A stretch of 64,000 nucleotides of DNA from Bradyrhizobium sp. AUGA SZCCT0176 (GCF_018130145.1 NZ_JAFCMB010000004.1:496001-560000), one strand, 5' to 3'. Shown: positions 31,891-40,249, counted from the first letter of the stretch. The notes: generated by a model not told the origin, from the letters alone. A program made the numbers and translations.

Positions 31891-32091
31891 ATGACCACAT
31901 CGAACCGTGAAGTTCGTGAACTTGGTATCGACGATCTCGATCACGTCGCAGGCGGAATGCTCTCGCTGGGCGTGATCCGCGCGTATTTCTGCGCCCAGGC
32001 CTCCAGCGTTTTTCTTGGTCCAGTGATTGGCACCTCGATCGGGTCGGGAATCGGCGCGGGCGCTGCGGGCGGCGGCGGCGATTCCGCCTGA
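31891..32091 (+). CDS. double-glycine-leader peptide 2
   Basis: A 66-residue peptide. The leader MTTSNREVRELGIDDLDHVA ends in GG (residues 21-22) and shows the E-L-x-x-x-x-L-D-x-V-x-G-G pattern of peptides processed by C39 peptidase/ABC exporters. The mature part of 44 residues has one Cys and a Gly-rich C-terminal half (GTSIGSGIGAGAAGGGG) with G-x-x-x-G motifs. A strong AGGGGTGAAAC ribosome site precedes the ATG. No exporter is adjacent. Antimicrobial or signalling function is inference from the leader. Confidence 0.65.
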   Translation: MTTSNREVRELGIDDLDHVAGGMLSLGVIRAYFCAQASSVFLGPVIGTSIGSGIGAGAAGGGGDSA

Positions 32092-32117
32092 CGGCAAAGC
32101 GCCAGGCTCGACACGAG

Positions 32118-32528
32118 CTAGCTGTGAAACTTCAACCCATCGACGATCTTGTCGATCACCTTGCGCTCGGCGCGCATGGCGAGCCCCGCCAGATTGAGTT
32201 CGGCGCGGATCACCGCTTTCACCACCTCGCGATTGGCGGCGTCATGCGTGGTCTTGAACATGTCCTCGGTATAGACCGCAGGCGTCACGTCCCGCGCCAG
32301 CGCGCGTTCCAGCGCCCGCGACAGCGCGGCGCGATCGGCGCCGTAGATCAGGATCGGCTGACCGATCAGCGACAGATACTTCGTGCCGGAGCCGTCGCCA
32401 TAGGGCTCGCCGATACATTCGGGAAACGAAGCGGCAATGCCACCGGCCAGAAACGAAGCCACGTTGAGCTTCTGCCACGGTTCAAGATCGGTCCGGATCA
32501 CGACCGCGATTTTAGTGTCGAATTGCAT
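32118..32528 (-). CDS. DUF2000 family protein
   Basis: A 136-residue DUF2000 protein. Motifs are KIAVVIRTDLEPWQKLNVAS, the central YLSLIGQPILIYGA and the C-terminal GLAMRAERKVIDKIVDGLK. The family resembles Pth2-like peptidyl-tRNA hydrolase folds (family knowledge), but activity is unproven. It is convergent with the double-glycine peptide gene, 26 bases away, and monocistronic. Confidence 0.8.
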   Translation of the reverse strand: MQFDTKIAVVIRTDLEPWQKLNVASFLAGGIAASFPECIGEPYGDGSGTKYLSLIGQPILIYGADRAALSRALERALARDVTPAVYTEDMFKTTHDAANREVVKAVIRAELNLAGLAMRAERKVIDKIVDGLKFHS

Positions 32529-32542
32529 GGGGTTTTTCCGCT

Positions 32543-32622
32543 GTCATTCCGGGGCGCCGCGCAGCGGCGAACCCGGAAGCTCGAGATTCCGGGTTCGCGT
32601 CTACGACGCGCCCCGGAATGAC
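32543..32622. repeat. dispersed palindromic repeat, family A, copy 3
   Basis: An 80-bp element gtcattccggggcg ... cgccccggaatgac with three internal hairpins. Same plan as 26656-26735. It separates the DUF2000 and DUF4189 genes. Confidence 0.75.
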
Positions 32623-32630
32623 GCAAGAGG

Positions 32631-33032
32631 TCACCCCTTGGCGTCGCAGGCCCAGGCGCGGATCACGCATTCCTTGCCGCCGAATTCGTAGCACTTCTTG
32701 GTCGCGGCGTTGAGCGAGCTCGATATCTTCGGCTTCACCGCATAGCCATGGGCGCCGCAGGGCTTGGCCATGTCGATCGCGAACGCGGCGCAGGCGCGCT
32801 TCATGGTCACGGCGGTGCAGTCGCCCTTGCATTGCCTCAGGGCGGCGGCGCGCGCGGTCGCTTCGGCGGGATAGTCATAGGCCTGGCCATAGGCGCCGCA
32901 TTTGCCGACCGCCAACGCGCCGGCCGCCCAGCTTTCGGTGACGAAGCGCGACGCGCCGATCACCAAAGTGAGCGCGAGAATGAACAGCGCGCGGCGTTGC
33001 GCGGCAGCGGTCGAAACGATCAAGATCCCCAT
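32631..33032 (-). CDS. DUF4189 domain secreted protein
   Basis: A 133-residue protein. A hydrophobic N-terminal segment (ALFILALTLVIGASRFV) acts as signal peptide or anchor. A Cys-rich DUF4189 domain follows: GKCGAYGQAYDYPAEATARA, ALRQCKGDCTAVT, RACAAFA and KPCGAHGYAV. The evenly spaced cysteines suggest disulfides in the periplasm. The role is unknown. The ATG at 33032 follows GGGGG; the longer frame from 33143 reads through a repeat and is rejected. Confidence 0.78.
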   Translation of the reverse strand: MGILIVSTAAAQRRALFILALTLVIGASRFVTESWAAGALAVGKCGAYGQAYDYPAEATARAAALRQCKGDCTAVTMKRACAAFAIDMAKPCGAHGYAVKPKISSSLNAATKKCYEFGGKECVIRAWACDAKG

Positions 33033-33128
33033 CCCCCAAGACAGCGGGCGGAATCTAGCCCTGGGGAGTTGAGACTTGGTGAATGGAAGGTTGAAAAAGG
33101 GTGTTAACGAACCAATAACGCCCTTAGT

Positions 33129-33225
33129 TCGTAGGGTGGGCAAAGGCGCAATTGCGCCGTGCCCACCATCTCTCCGAAACCGTCGTCGTGAAGGTGGGCA
33201 CGCTTCGCTTTGCCCACCCTACGAA
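33129..33225. repeat. dispersed inverted repeat, family C
   Basis: Arms ttcgtagggtgggcaaag and ctttgcccaccctacgaa are exact complements over 18 bases and enclose inner hairpins (ggcgcaattgcgcc). It lies after the MoeA-MocA gene stop and may act as its terminator. Confidence 0.7.
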
Positions 33226-33230
33226 GCCGC

Positions 33231-34835
33231 CTACCCCCGCCGTGCCGCTTCCAGCGCCTGTGGCGTGTCGATATCGAGAAACGCGCTTTCGCCCTCGACC
33301 GGGACTTCGGCCACGGCTTCGGCATGCTTGGCGATGAGGTGGCGGGCGCCGACGTCGCCATCCAGCGTCATCAATTCGCGGAAGAAGCGCCGCGACCACA
33401 GCACCGGATTGCCGCGCCGCCCGTCGCTGACCGGGACCGCGATCAGATGGCCGCGATCCGGTTCGAACGCCTCGATTAGCCGGTCGATCAATTTGGCATC
33501 GATCAGCGGCATGTCGCCGAGGCACACCAGCGCACCGTCGGCATTCGCGGGCACCGCCCCGATACCGGCCTTGACGGAGCTTGCGAGCCCGCCGGCGAAA
33601 TCCGGGTTACGGACGAATTTCACTCTCAAGCCGGCCAATGCCTGCTCGACCAGGTCGGCCTGATGGCCGGTGACGACGATCACCTCCATCGCCTTCGAGG
33701 CCAGCGCGTGCTCGGTCACGGTCCGCACCAGCTTGTTGCCGTCGAGCTCGGCGAGCAGCTTGTTCGGACCGCCCATCCGGGTCGAACGGCCAGCCGCGAG
33801 CACGATGGCCGCGACGTTGCGGCTGGCTTCGATGTCGGCAACGGTGCGCGGCTGTGGCCTCGTCACTATTTCCATCAGCAGACCGCCGACGCCCATGCCG
33901 GTGAGTTCGGCGCGCGTCACCTTCAGGCCTGCGAGCAGGCGCATCAGCACCCAGTCAAAGCCGTTTTCGACCGGCGAACGCGCGCAGCCCGGTGCACCCA
34001 ATACAGGCACGCCGCCAGCGCTGCCGATCAGCAGCAGATTGCCAGGATCGACCGGCATGCCGAAATGCTCGATCGCGCCGCCGATTTCAGTGATCGCAGC
34101 CGGGATCACGTCACGGCGGTCGGCAATTGCGGACGCGCCGAACACGATGACGAGCTCCGCGCCGAGGCCGAGCAATTCCTTGATCGAGGCGGCGAGCACG
34201 GTCTCGTCATGCGGCACGCGTCGCTCGGCGATGATGGTCGCACCCGCCGGCGCCAGGCGCTCGGCGGTGACGCGCAGGGTTTTCTCGATGACCTTCGGCG
34301 CCAGGCCCGGCAGCAGGGTCGAGACCACGCCGACGCGCTTGGTGGTATAGGGAGCAATCCGCAGGGCGCCCTTGCCCGCAACGGCAACGGCGGCGTCGCG
34401 CAGTTTCGCTTCGACGCCGAACGGAATGAGCTTGACGGTCGCGATCATCTCGCCCTCGACCACCGGCTTGAAGGCGGCAAGGGTCGCAAAGGTAATGGCT
34501 TCATCGACGCCGTTGATGCGGTCGACCGCGGCGCGATCGACCACCAGCACGCCGGCCTGCGCGGCGAACAGGTTGGAACGACCGGTAAAGGCGCGCTCGA
34601 CATTGACGCCGTCGCCCGCCACCGCCTGCGCGATGCTGGCGGCGGCGACGTCTTCGGAGACATCGCCGTCTTCCAGGCGCACCACGACGATTTCCTTGAC
34701 GCCGGCCTTGGTCAGCGCCTCGACCTCACCGGGACCAATGGACGTGCCCTTCTTGAGCACCAAGGCACCCTGGCGCAGCGTATGCACGGTGACGCCGCCA
34801 ATCGCGTCGGCCGGACTGGCGGGGCCGAACTTCAT
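33231..34835 (-). CDS. MoeA-like / MocA fusion: molybdenum cofactor cytidylyltransferase
   Basis: A 534-residue two-domain protein. Residues 1-335 are a MoeA/MoaB-like molybdopterin-binding domain ([60 protein letters not shown]). Residues about 340-534 are a nucleotidyltransferase (IVLAAGRSTRMGGPNKLLAE, VVTGHQADLVEQAL, LGDMPLIDAKL) of the MocA type that adds CMP to molybdopterin for xanthine-oxidase-family enzymes. It is the last gene of the cox cluster and overlaps the xdhC-like stop by 4 bases. It supplies the MCD cofactor needed by CO dehydrogenase-type large subunits. Confidence 0.87.
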   Translation of the reverse strand: MKFGPASPADAIGGVTVHTLRQGALVLKKGTSIGPGEVEALTKAGVKEIVVVRLEDGDVSEDVAAASIAQAVAGDGVNVERAFTGRSNLFAAQAGVLVVDRAAVDRINGVDEAITFATLAAFKPVVEGEMIATVKLIPFGVEAKLRDAAVAVAGKGALRIAPYTTKRVGVVSTLLPGLAPKVIEKTLRVTAERLAPAGATIIAERRVPHDETVLAASIKELLGLGAELVIVFGASAIADRRDVIPAAITEIGGAIEHFGMPVDPGNLLLIGSAGGVPVLGAPGCARSPVENGFDWVLMRLLAGLKVTRAELTGMGVGGLLMEIVTRPQPRTVADIEASRNVAAIVLAAGRSTRMGGPNKLLAELDGNKLVRTVTEHALASKAMEVIVVTGHQADLVEQALAGLRVKFVRNPDFAGGLASSVKAGIGAVPANADGALVCLGDMPLIDAKLIDRLIEAFEPDRGHLIAVPVSDGRRGNPVLWSRRFFRELMTLDGDVGARHLIAKHAEAVAEVPVEGESAFLDIDTPQALEAARRG

Positions 34836-35536
34836 GCCGCCTGCTCTTTCGCAGTTTCCTTCGGCAGCCGCAGCTCCGCCGTGATCTCGGCCATGATCGA
34901 GACCGCGATCTCCGACGGCGACACCGCGCCGATGTTGAGGCCGATCGGCGCATGGATGCGCGCGATGTCGGCGTCCGATGCGCCCTGCGCCTTCAGCCGC
35001 TCGGCACGCTTGGCGTGGGTTTTTCGCGAACCGAGCGCGCCGATATAGAAGCAGTCGCGCGCAAAGGCATGCAGCAGCGCCGGATCGTCGATCTTGGGAT
35101 CATGCGTGACCGCAACGAACGCGGTGTAATGATCGACATTGAGCGGCGGCAACGCCACGTCGGGCCATTCGGCGATCAGCGGCACATCCGGAAAACGCTC
35201 GGGGCTCGCGAACGCGGTGCGCGGATCGACCACCGTGACGTCGTAATCCAGCGAGCGCGCCAGCGGCGCGAGCGCCTGGCTGATATGGACAGCGCCGACG
35301 ATCACGAGCCGCGCGGTCGGCGCATAGACATTGAGGAACAGTTTCTTGCCGCCGGCCTCGATCATGCCGCTCTTGCCCATGCGCAACTGCTTTGAAAGCT
35401 CAGCCCGCAGGGGATCGGTCGCGATGTCCTTTGCCTTGACGAGGCGCTGGTCGCCATTGGCGGTATCGGTGATCACGACCACCGGCCGCCGCGCGGCGCG
35501 CTCGATGTTCACTTCAGAGAGTGTTTGCAGTTTCAC
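34832..35536 (-). CDS. XdhC-type protein, C-terminal Rossmann domain
   Basis: A 234-residue protein equal to the C-terminal half of XdhC/CoxF. It has a Rossmann core (LVIVGAVHISQALAPLARSL, VVDPRTAF) and the family signature YIGALGSRKTHAKRAERL, followed by IHAPIGLNIGA. XdhC proteins bind and protect sulfurated molybdenum cofactor before insertion. The N-terminal half is encoded separately just upstream with a 4-base overlap, so the two likely form one functional unit. Confidence 0.87.
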   Translation of the reverse strand: MKLQTLSEVNIERAARRPVVVITDTANGDQRLVKAKDIATDPLRAELSKQLRMGKSGMIEAGGKKLFLNVYAPTARLVIVGAVHISQALAPLARSLDYDVTVVDPRTAFASPERFPDVPLIAEWPDVALPPLNVDHYTAFVAVTHDPKIDDPALLHAFARDCFYIGALGSRKTHAKRAERLKAQGASDADIARIHAPIGLNIGAVSPSEIAVSIMAEITAELRLPKETAKEQAA

Positions 35537-35862
35537 GACTGGCCCACCTTCTCGACGAAGACGCGGATGGTGCCGCCGCAGCTTAGGCCAACATTCCAGG
35601 CGGTCTCGTCCGCCACGCCGAATTCGAGCATTTTGGGCTGGCCGCTTGCGATCACGTCGAGCGCTTCGGTGACGACAGCGCCCTCGACACAGCCGCCGGA
35701 CACCGAGCCCAGGAAGGTGCCGTTGTCATTGATGACGAGGCTGGAGCCGGCCGGGCGCGGCGCCGAGCCCCAGGTTTCGACCACGGTCGCCAGCGCAACC
35801 CCATGGCCGGCCTTCTGCCAGGCCTCGGCGGCCTGCAGGATGTCTTCGTCGCGATTGAGCAT
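35533..35862 (-). CDS. XdhC/CoxI-type protein, N-terminal domain
   Basis: A 109-residue protein carrying the XdhC_CoxI N-terminal domain: ATVVETWGSAPRPAGSSLVI, GSVSGGCVEGAVVTEA and GLSCGGTIRVFVE. Conserved Cys in GGC and SCGG may bind molybdopterin. It is a separate ORF, whereas in many bacteria it is fused to the Rossmann half. It lies 13 bases after the VWA gene and overlaps the next gene by 4 bases. Confidence 0.87.
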   Translation of the reverse strand: MLNRDEDILQAAEAWQKAGHGVALATVVETWGSAPRPAGSSLVINDNGTFLGSVSGGCVEGAVVTEALDVIASGQPKMLEFGVADETAWNVGLSCGGTIRVFVEKVGQS

Positions 35863-35875
35863 AGCGGGCCTCTTT

Positions 35876-37078
35876 TCAAGCTGCCGATCGGATCACGCTG
35901 CGATGATGGGGCGGAGGCGGCGACGAAAGCGCCGCAATCAGCCCTTCCATTGAACTCAAATTATGCACCGGACGGAATTCGTCAACGTGCGGCAGCATCA
36001 TTTTGATGCCCTGCGCCTTGGCCTCGAAGCCGCCATAGCGCAATAGCGGGTTGAGCCAGATCAGACGGCGGCAAGACCTATGCAGCCGGTCCATCTCGAA
36101 CGCCAGTTTGTCGTCGGCCTCGCGCTCCAGCCCGTCTGAGATCAGCAGCACGATGGCGCCCTGCCCGAGCACGCGCCGGCCCCACAATTTGTTGAACGAG
36201 TGCAGCGAGGTAGCAATCCGGGTGCCGCCGGCCCAGTCCTCGACCGAGGACGAGCAGCGCGCCAGCGCTTCGTCGGGATCGCGCGCCCGTAAGGAACGCG
36301 TCACGTTGGTGAGGCGGGTGCCGAACAGGAACACCGAGACGCGCTTGCGGGCGTCGGTGATGGCATGGAGGAAATGCAGGAACAGGCGGGTGTATTCGCT
36401 CATCGACCCGGAGATATCGAGCAGCGCCACGATCGGCGCTGGCTTATCGATCCGCCCCAGCTTTCGGATGTCGATGATCTCGCCGCCGGTGCGCAAGGAC
36501 CCGCGCAGCGTCCGGCGCATATCGAGCTTGAGCCCGCGCGCGTCCGGCTGGTAACGGCGGGTGCGCAGCTCGGCTTGCGGCAATCGCATGTCCGCAATCG
36601 CGCGCGTCACTTCGGCGATCTCGGCCGCGCTCATCTGCGCAAAATCTTTCTTCTGCAGGATCTCCTTGTCGGAGACGGAGAGCCGCAGTTCCTGCTCCTG
36701 GGCCTGCGGGGCTTCCTCGCGCATCGAGGGTTGCGCCAAAGCCTCCTGCACACGCCGCGAGGCCGGCGGCGGTTTTTTCTTGGCGTGGTCCGGCAGCGGC
36801 ACCGAATCCAGCATCGACTTCCACTCTTCGGCGGCGCGGAAGAACAGGTCGAAAGCCTGCTTGAAAATCAGCGCATGTTCGTGACGCTTGACGAAGATCG
36901 CTTCCAGCGTGGCGTAGACGTCGGCGCGGTTGCCGATCTCGATCACCTGCAGCGCGTTGAGCGCATCGATGACCGCGCCCGGCCCGACCGGAATCCCGGC
37001 GGCACGCAACGCGCGGGCAAAGCCGACGACGTTGTCGGCCATCTGGCCCGTCGGGGGATTGAGGTGGTCAATCGACAT
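35876..37078 (-). CDS. coxE: VWA-domain protein, CoxE-like
   Basis: A 400-residue CoxE-family protein. The von Willebrand A domain lies in about residues 215-370, with the MIDAS motif ALLDISGSMSEY and later LISDGLE. The N-terminal helical part (VGFARALRAAGIPVGPGAVI) is typical of CoxE. With the MoxR ATPase (CoxD) it forms a chaperone pair that matures the Mo-Cu or Mo active site of CO dehydrogenase-like enzymes. It belongs to the cox operon. Confidence 0.88.
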   Translation of the reverse strand: MSIDHLNPPTGQMADNVVGFARALRAAGIPVGPGAVIDALNALQVIEIGNRADVYATLEAIFVKRHEHALIFKQAFDLFFRAAEEWKSMLDSVPLPDHAKKKPPPASRRVQEALAQPSMREEAPQAQEQELRLSVSDKEILQKKDFAQMSAAEIAEVTRAIADMRLPQAELRTRRYQPDARGLKLDMRRTLRGSLRTGGEIIDIRKLGRIDKPAPIVALLDISGSMSEYTRLFLHFLHAITDARKRVSVFLFGTRLTNVTRSLRARDPDEALARCSSSVEDWAGGTRIATSLHSFNKLWGRRVLGQGAIVLLISDGLEREADDKLAFEMDRLHRSCRRLIWLNPLLRYGGFEAKAQGIKMMLPHVDEFRPVHNLSSMEGLIAALSSPPPPHHRSVIRSAA

Positions 37079-37106
37079 CGTGCACTTACTCTCTCAAGCG
37101 GGCGGT

Positions 37107-37272
37107 GCGCCCCCTCTCCCGCTTGCGGGGGAGGGTTGGGGTGGGGGCTGCCTCAACAAGCACACTGTTCAACTTGCATTCGCTGTTTCCGCCAATGCCA
37201 AACTTCGTCGCCTGAGCATTCGGAGAGAGCCCCCACCCCAACCCTCCCCCGCAAGCGCGGGAGAGGGAGCGC
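37107..37272. repeat. inverted repeat pair, family D
   Basis: Two arms of about 43 bp, gcgccccctctcccgcttgc... at 37107-37149 and its complement ending ...gcgggagagggagcgc at 37228-37272, flank about 78 bp. Each arm also forms its own hairpin (cccgcttgcggg). The element separates coxD from coxE within the cluster. Confidence 0.7.
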
Positions 37273-37283
37273 ACAGCCCTCGC

Positions 37284-38189
37284 CTAGTCGCTCGTCGCTT
37301 CCTTCAAAACCTTCTGCAGCGTGTCGCCCTGCATCCGCGCTATGTCGTCCTGGTATTTCAGGAGCGCGCCCAGCGTGTCGCCGACGACTTGCGGCGTCAG
37401 CGAGCGGGCGTCGAGTTCGGTCAGCGCGGTGGCCCAGTCGATGGTCTCGGCAACGCCCGGCGACTTGTAGAAATCCTGATCGCGCAACGCCTGCACGAAG
37501 CGCACCACCTGCTGCGACAGTTTTGCGGAGATATCCGGCACGCGCGATTTGACGATCGCAAGCTCGCGCTCGGCATTGGGATAATCCACCCAGTGATAGA
37601 GGCAGCGGCGCTTCAGCGCGTCGTGGATTTCGCGGGTGCGGTTCGAGGTGATGATGACGATCGGCGCTTGCGGCGCCTTCACGGTGCCGAATTCGGGGAT
37701 GGTGACCTGGAAGTCCGAGAGGATTTCCAGAAGATACGCCTCGAACGCCTCGTCGGCGCGGTCGAGTTCGTCGATCAGCAGCACCGGCGCGCCGGCCACA
37801 TCGGGCTCCAGCGCCTGCAGCAGCGGGCGCTTGATCAGGAAACGCTCGGCGAAAATATCGCTGGAAAGCTGGTCGCGGTCAGTGTCGCCGCCGGCTTCCG
37901 CCAGCCGGATCGCGATCATCTGCGCGGCGCTGTTCCATTCGTAGACCGCGGAGGCAACGTCGAGGCCTTCGTAGCACTGCAGACGGATCAGTTTCCGGCC
38001 CAGGGCGGCCGACAGCACTTTTGCGATTTCGGTCTTGCCGACACCGGCCTCGCCTTCGAGGAACAGCGGTCGTCCCATCCGCAGCGACAGATAGGTCACC
38101 GTCGCCAGCGATCGCTCGGCGAGATAGCCGCGCGAGGTCAGCAATTCCTGCATCGCATCGACGGATTTCGGTAGCGCCGATGCACTCAT
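37284..38189 (-). CDS. coxD: MoxR-type AAA ATPase, CoxD-like
   Basis: A 301-residue AAA+ ATPase. Walker A is EGEAGVGKTEIAKVL, Walker B VLLIDELDRADEAFEAYLLE, sensor 1 IVITSNRTREIHDALKRRC. The AAA_lid_2 domain covers residues 220-300. CoxD works with CoxE to insert sulfur and copper into the CoxL active site (known for Oligotropha). It follows coxM by 37 bases and precedes a repeat, then coxE. Confidence 0.88.
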   Translation of the reverse strand: MSASALPKSVDAMQELLTSRGYLAERSLATVTYLSLRMGRPLFLEGEAGVGKTEIAKVLSAALGRKLIRLQCYEGLDVASAVYEWNSAAQMIAIRLAEAGGDTDRDQLSSDIFAERFLIKRPLLQALEPDVAGAPVLLIDELDRADEAFEAYLLEILSDFQVTIPEFGTVKAPQAPIVIITSNRTREIHDALKRRCLYHWVDYPNAERELAIVKSRVPDISAKLSQQVVRFVQALRDQDFYKSPGVAETIDWATALTELDARSLTPQVVGDTLGALLKYQDDIARMQGDTLQKVLKEATSD

Positions 38190-38226
38190 GACAAAGCCAA
38201 TCTTGCTGAGCCGGGAAACGGCAAAC

Positions 38227-39030
38227 TTACTTCGCCGTCGCGGCTTCGACGGCGCGGCGCGTCAGCACGCCGATCAGATGCGCGCGATATTCGGCGCTGC
38301 CGTGCAGGTCGCTGTTCAGCCCTTCGGCCGGAACGGAAACGCCGTCGAGCACCTTGTGCGAGAAGCGCTTCTTCAACGCCTCTTCGAACGGTTCGGCGCG
38401 GAACACGCCGTCCGAGCCGGCGCCGGTGACGGCGACGCGGACATCCGACGGACGCTTGGCGACGAACACGCCGACCAGCGCGTAGCGCGAGGCCTGGTTG
38501 CGGAATTTGATATAGGCCGCCTTCTTCGGCACCGGGAACATCACCTTGGTGATGATCTCGTCGCTTTCGAGCGCCGTCGTGAACAGGCCCTGGAAGAATT
38601 CTTCGGCCTTCAGCCGGCGCTTGTTGGTGACGATGGTGGCGCCGAGCGCCAGCACCGCGGCGGGATAATCCGCAGTCGGATCGTTGTTGGCGAGCGAGCC
38701 GCCGATGGTGCCTTTGTGGCGCACCGCAGGATCGCCGATCATGCCGGCGAGTTCGGCCAGCGCCGGAATGGCTTCGCCGACGACGGCCGAGGTCGCGACC
38801 GCGGCGTGCTTGGCGGTGGCGCCGATCACCAGAGAACGGCCCTTCATCTCGATGCCGTCGAGGCCTTCGATATGGGAGAGATCGACCAGATGCGGCGGGC
38901 TCGCGAGCCGCTGCTTCATGACCGGCACCAGCGTGTGGCCGCCGGCGATCACCTTGGCGTCCTCGTTCTTCACCAGGAGATTGGCGGCCTGACGCACGGT
39001 CGCGGGGCGATGATATTTGAATTCGTACAT
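38227..39030 (-). CDS. coxM: FAD-binding medium subunit of CO dehydrogenase-like enzyme (CoxM)
   Basis: A 267-residue flavoprotein subunit. FAD motifs AGGHTLVPVMKQRLASP and TIGGSLANNDPTADYP are canonical. The C-terminal CO_deh_flav_C domain is present (FRNQASRYALVGVFVAK). It transfers electrons from the Fe-S subunit to quinone or other acceptors. The ATG at 39030 (MYEFKYHRP) is the family start; the longer frame is a shadow. Only 65 bp separate it from coxS, where coxL would be expected in an S-L-M order. Confidence 0.9.
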   Translation of the reverse strand: MYEFKYHRPATVRQAANLLVKNEDAKVIAGGHTLVPVMKQRLASPPHLVDLSHIEGLDGIEMKGRSLVIGATAKHAAVATSAVVGEAIPALAELAGMIGDPAVRHKGTIGGSLANNDPTADYPAAVLALGATIVTNKRRLKAEEFFQGLFTTALESDEIITKVMFPVPKKAAYIKFRNQASRYALVGVFVAKRPSDVRVAVTGAGSDGVFRAEPFEEALKKRFSHKVLDGVSVPAEGLNSDLHGSAEYRAHLIGVLTRRAVEAATAK

Positions 39031-39080
39031 GAGAACTTCCTGATCGCGGTCGCGATGAATTCGATGATGCGAGGCGGACT

Positions 39081-39112
39081 TAAGCCAGGTCGGATTTAAG
39101 CAAGGTCGGATT
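39081..39112. repeat. 16-bp tandem duplication at the coxS stop
   Basis: Two adjacent copies, taagccaggtcggatt (39081-39096) and taagcaaggtcggatt (39097-39112), differ at one base. The second covers the last codons of coxS. The duplicate sits in the coxS-coxM junction where coxL is missing. Confidence 0.6.
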
Positions 39113-39581
39113 TGGCCATCGCCTTGGCGCCGGCGGCGATCGAGGTCACGATGTTCTGATAGCCGGTGCAGCGGCACAGATTGCCTTCGAGCTCTTCGCG
39201 AATGACGTGGTCCGAGAGGTCGTTGCCCTTGCGGTGCACCAAGTCGACCGCGGTCATGATCATGCCGGGGGTGCAGAAGCCGCATTGCAGGCCGTGGTGC
39301 TCACGGAAGGCTTCCTGCATCGGATGCAGCGGCGCGCCGTCGGCGGCCAGGCCCTCGATCGTGCGGACTTCGTGGCCGTCGGCCATGACAGCCAGCGTGG
39401 TACAGGATTTGACCGCCTTGCCGTCAAGATGGACGACGCAGGCGCCGCACTGCGAGGTATCGCAGCCGACATGGGTGCCCGTCAGCCGCAGGTTTTCGCG
39501 GAGAAACTGGACCAGGAGGGTACGGGAGTCGACATTGGCGTTTACGGGATTGCCGTTCACGATCAGGGAAATCTTGGCCAT
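39096..39581 (-). CDS. coxS: 2Fe-2S small subunit of CO dehydrogenase-like enzyme (CoxS)
   Basis: A 161-residue iron-sulfur subunit. The plant-type cluster uses CDTSQCGAC (near residue 42) plus Cys61; the second, four-helix domain holds [10 protein letters not shown] and CRCTGYQN. Both [2Fe-2S] clusters are complete. The ATG at 39581 ([10 protein letters not shown]) is the family start. It is co-directional with coxG upstream and coxM downstream. Confidence 0.92.
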   Translation of the reverse strand: MAKISLIVNGNPVNANVDSRTLLVQFLRENLRLTGTHVGCDTSQCGACVVHLDGKAVKSCTTLAVMADGHEVRTIEGLAADGAPLHPMQEAFREHHGLQCGFCTPGMIMTAVDLVHRKGNDLSDHVIREELEGNLCRCTGYQNIVTSIAAGAKAMAKSDLA

Positions 39582-39802
39582 CAGCACTCTCTTGAGCTGC
39601 ACTGCCGCATATCGGCTGCGCAGGCGTTTAAAATCGTTCCAAGGCCATAATATGGGCCATCCCGGCAATGAGCAACCTTGGCAGTCACTCACTTCCGGCA
39701 TGGCCAGATACCGCTTAGCGGGACTCTTGACGGGGTATTCGGGCTGGACTTGAGGCGGGAATCTTGGGCGGAGCCAAGAGGCAGCCAAGCTTCAACCCGG
39801 GA

Positions 39803-40249
39803 TCAACCCTGCACCGCCTTGGCGAAATTGGCGAAGAACTCGTCGGCCAGTTTCTTGGCAGAGCCGTTGATCAGGCGCTGTCCGAGCTGGGCCAGCTTGC
39901 CGCCGATCTGGGCCTCGACATTATAGCTGAGCAAGGTGCCGCCATCCTTTTCGGCCAGCGCCACCGTGGCACCGCCCTTGGCGAAACCGGCAACGCCGCC
40001 CTCACCTTCGCCCGAGATCTTGTAGCCGTTGGGCGGGTCGAGATCGCTCAGCGTGACCTTGCCCTTGAAGCGGGCGGAGACCGGGCCGACCTTCATTTTG
40101 GCGGTGGCGCGGAAGCCATTGTCCTCGGTCTTCTCGAGCTCCTCGCAGCCGGGGATGCAGACCTTCAGCACCTCCGGATCGTTCAATTTGGCCCACACGG
40201 CCTCGCGCGGCGCCGCAAGCTGGACTTCGCCGGTCATCGTCATAGCCAT
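39803..40249 (-). CDS. coxG: SRPBCC protein, CoxG-like
   Basis: A 148-residue CoxG-family protein with a START/SRPBCC fold: GEVQLAAPREAVWAKLNDPE, VCIPGCEELEKT, FKGKVTLSDLDPP and the C-terminal helix GSAKKLADEFFANF. CoxG recruits CO dehydrogenase to the cytoplasmic membrane and carries quinone in studied actinobacteria. Most CoxG proteins have a C-terminal hydrophobic tail; this one stops short of it. GGAGG lies 8 bases before ATG 40249. It leads the cox cluster. Confidence 0.87.
   Translation of the reverse strand: MAMTMTGEVQLAAPREAVWAKLNDPEVLKVCIPGCEELEKTEDNGFRATAKMKVGPVSARFKGKVTLSDLDPPNGYKISGEGEGGVAGFAKGGATVALAEKDGGTLLSYNVEAQIGGKLAQLGQRLINGSAKKLADEFFANFAKAVQG

Noticed and set aside
36930..38174. 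414-codon plus-strand ORF opposite coxD and the family D repeat
   Set aside because: Reads through the repeat arms and antisense of the MoxR ATPase; no domain recognised.
38227..39285. Longer form of coxM reaching into coxS
   Set aside because: Extra residues are shadow sequence of coxS; the conserved start MYEFKYHRP is at 39030.
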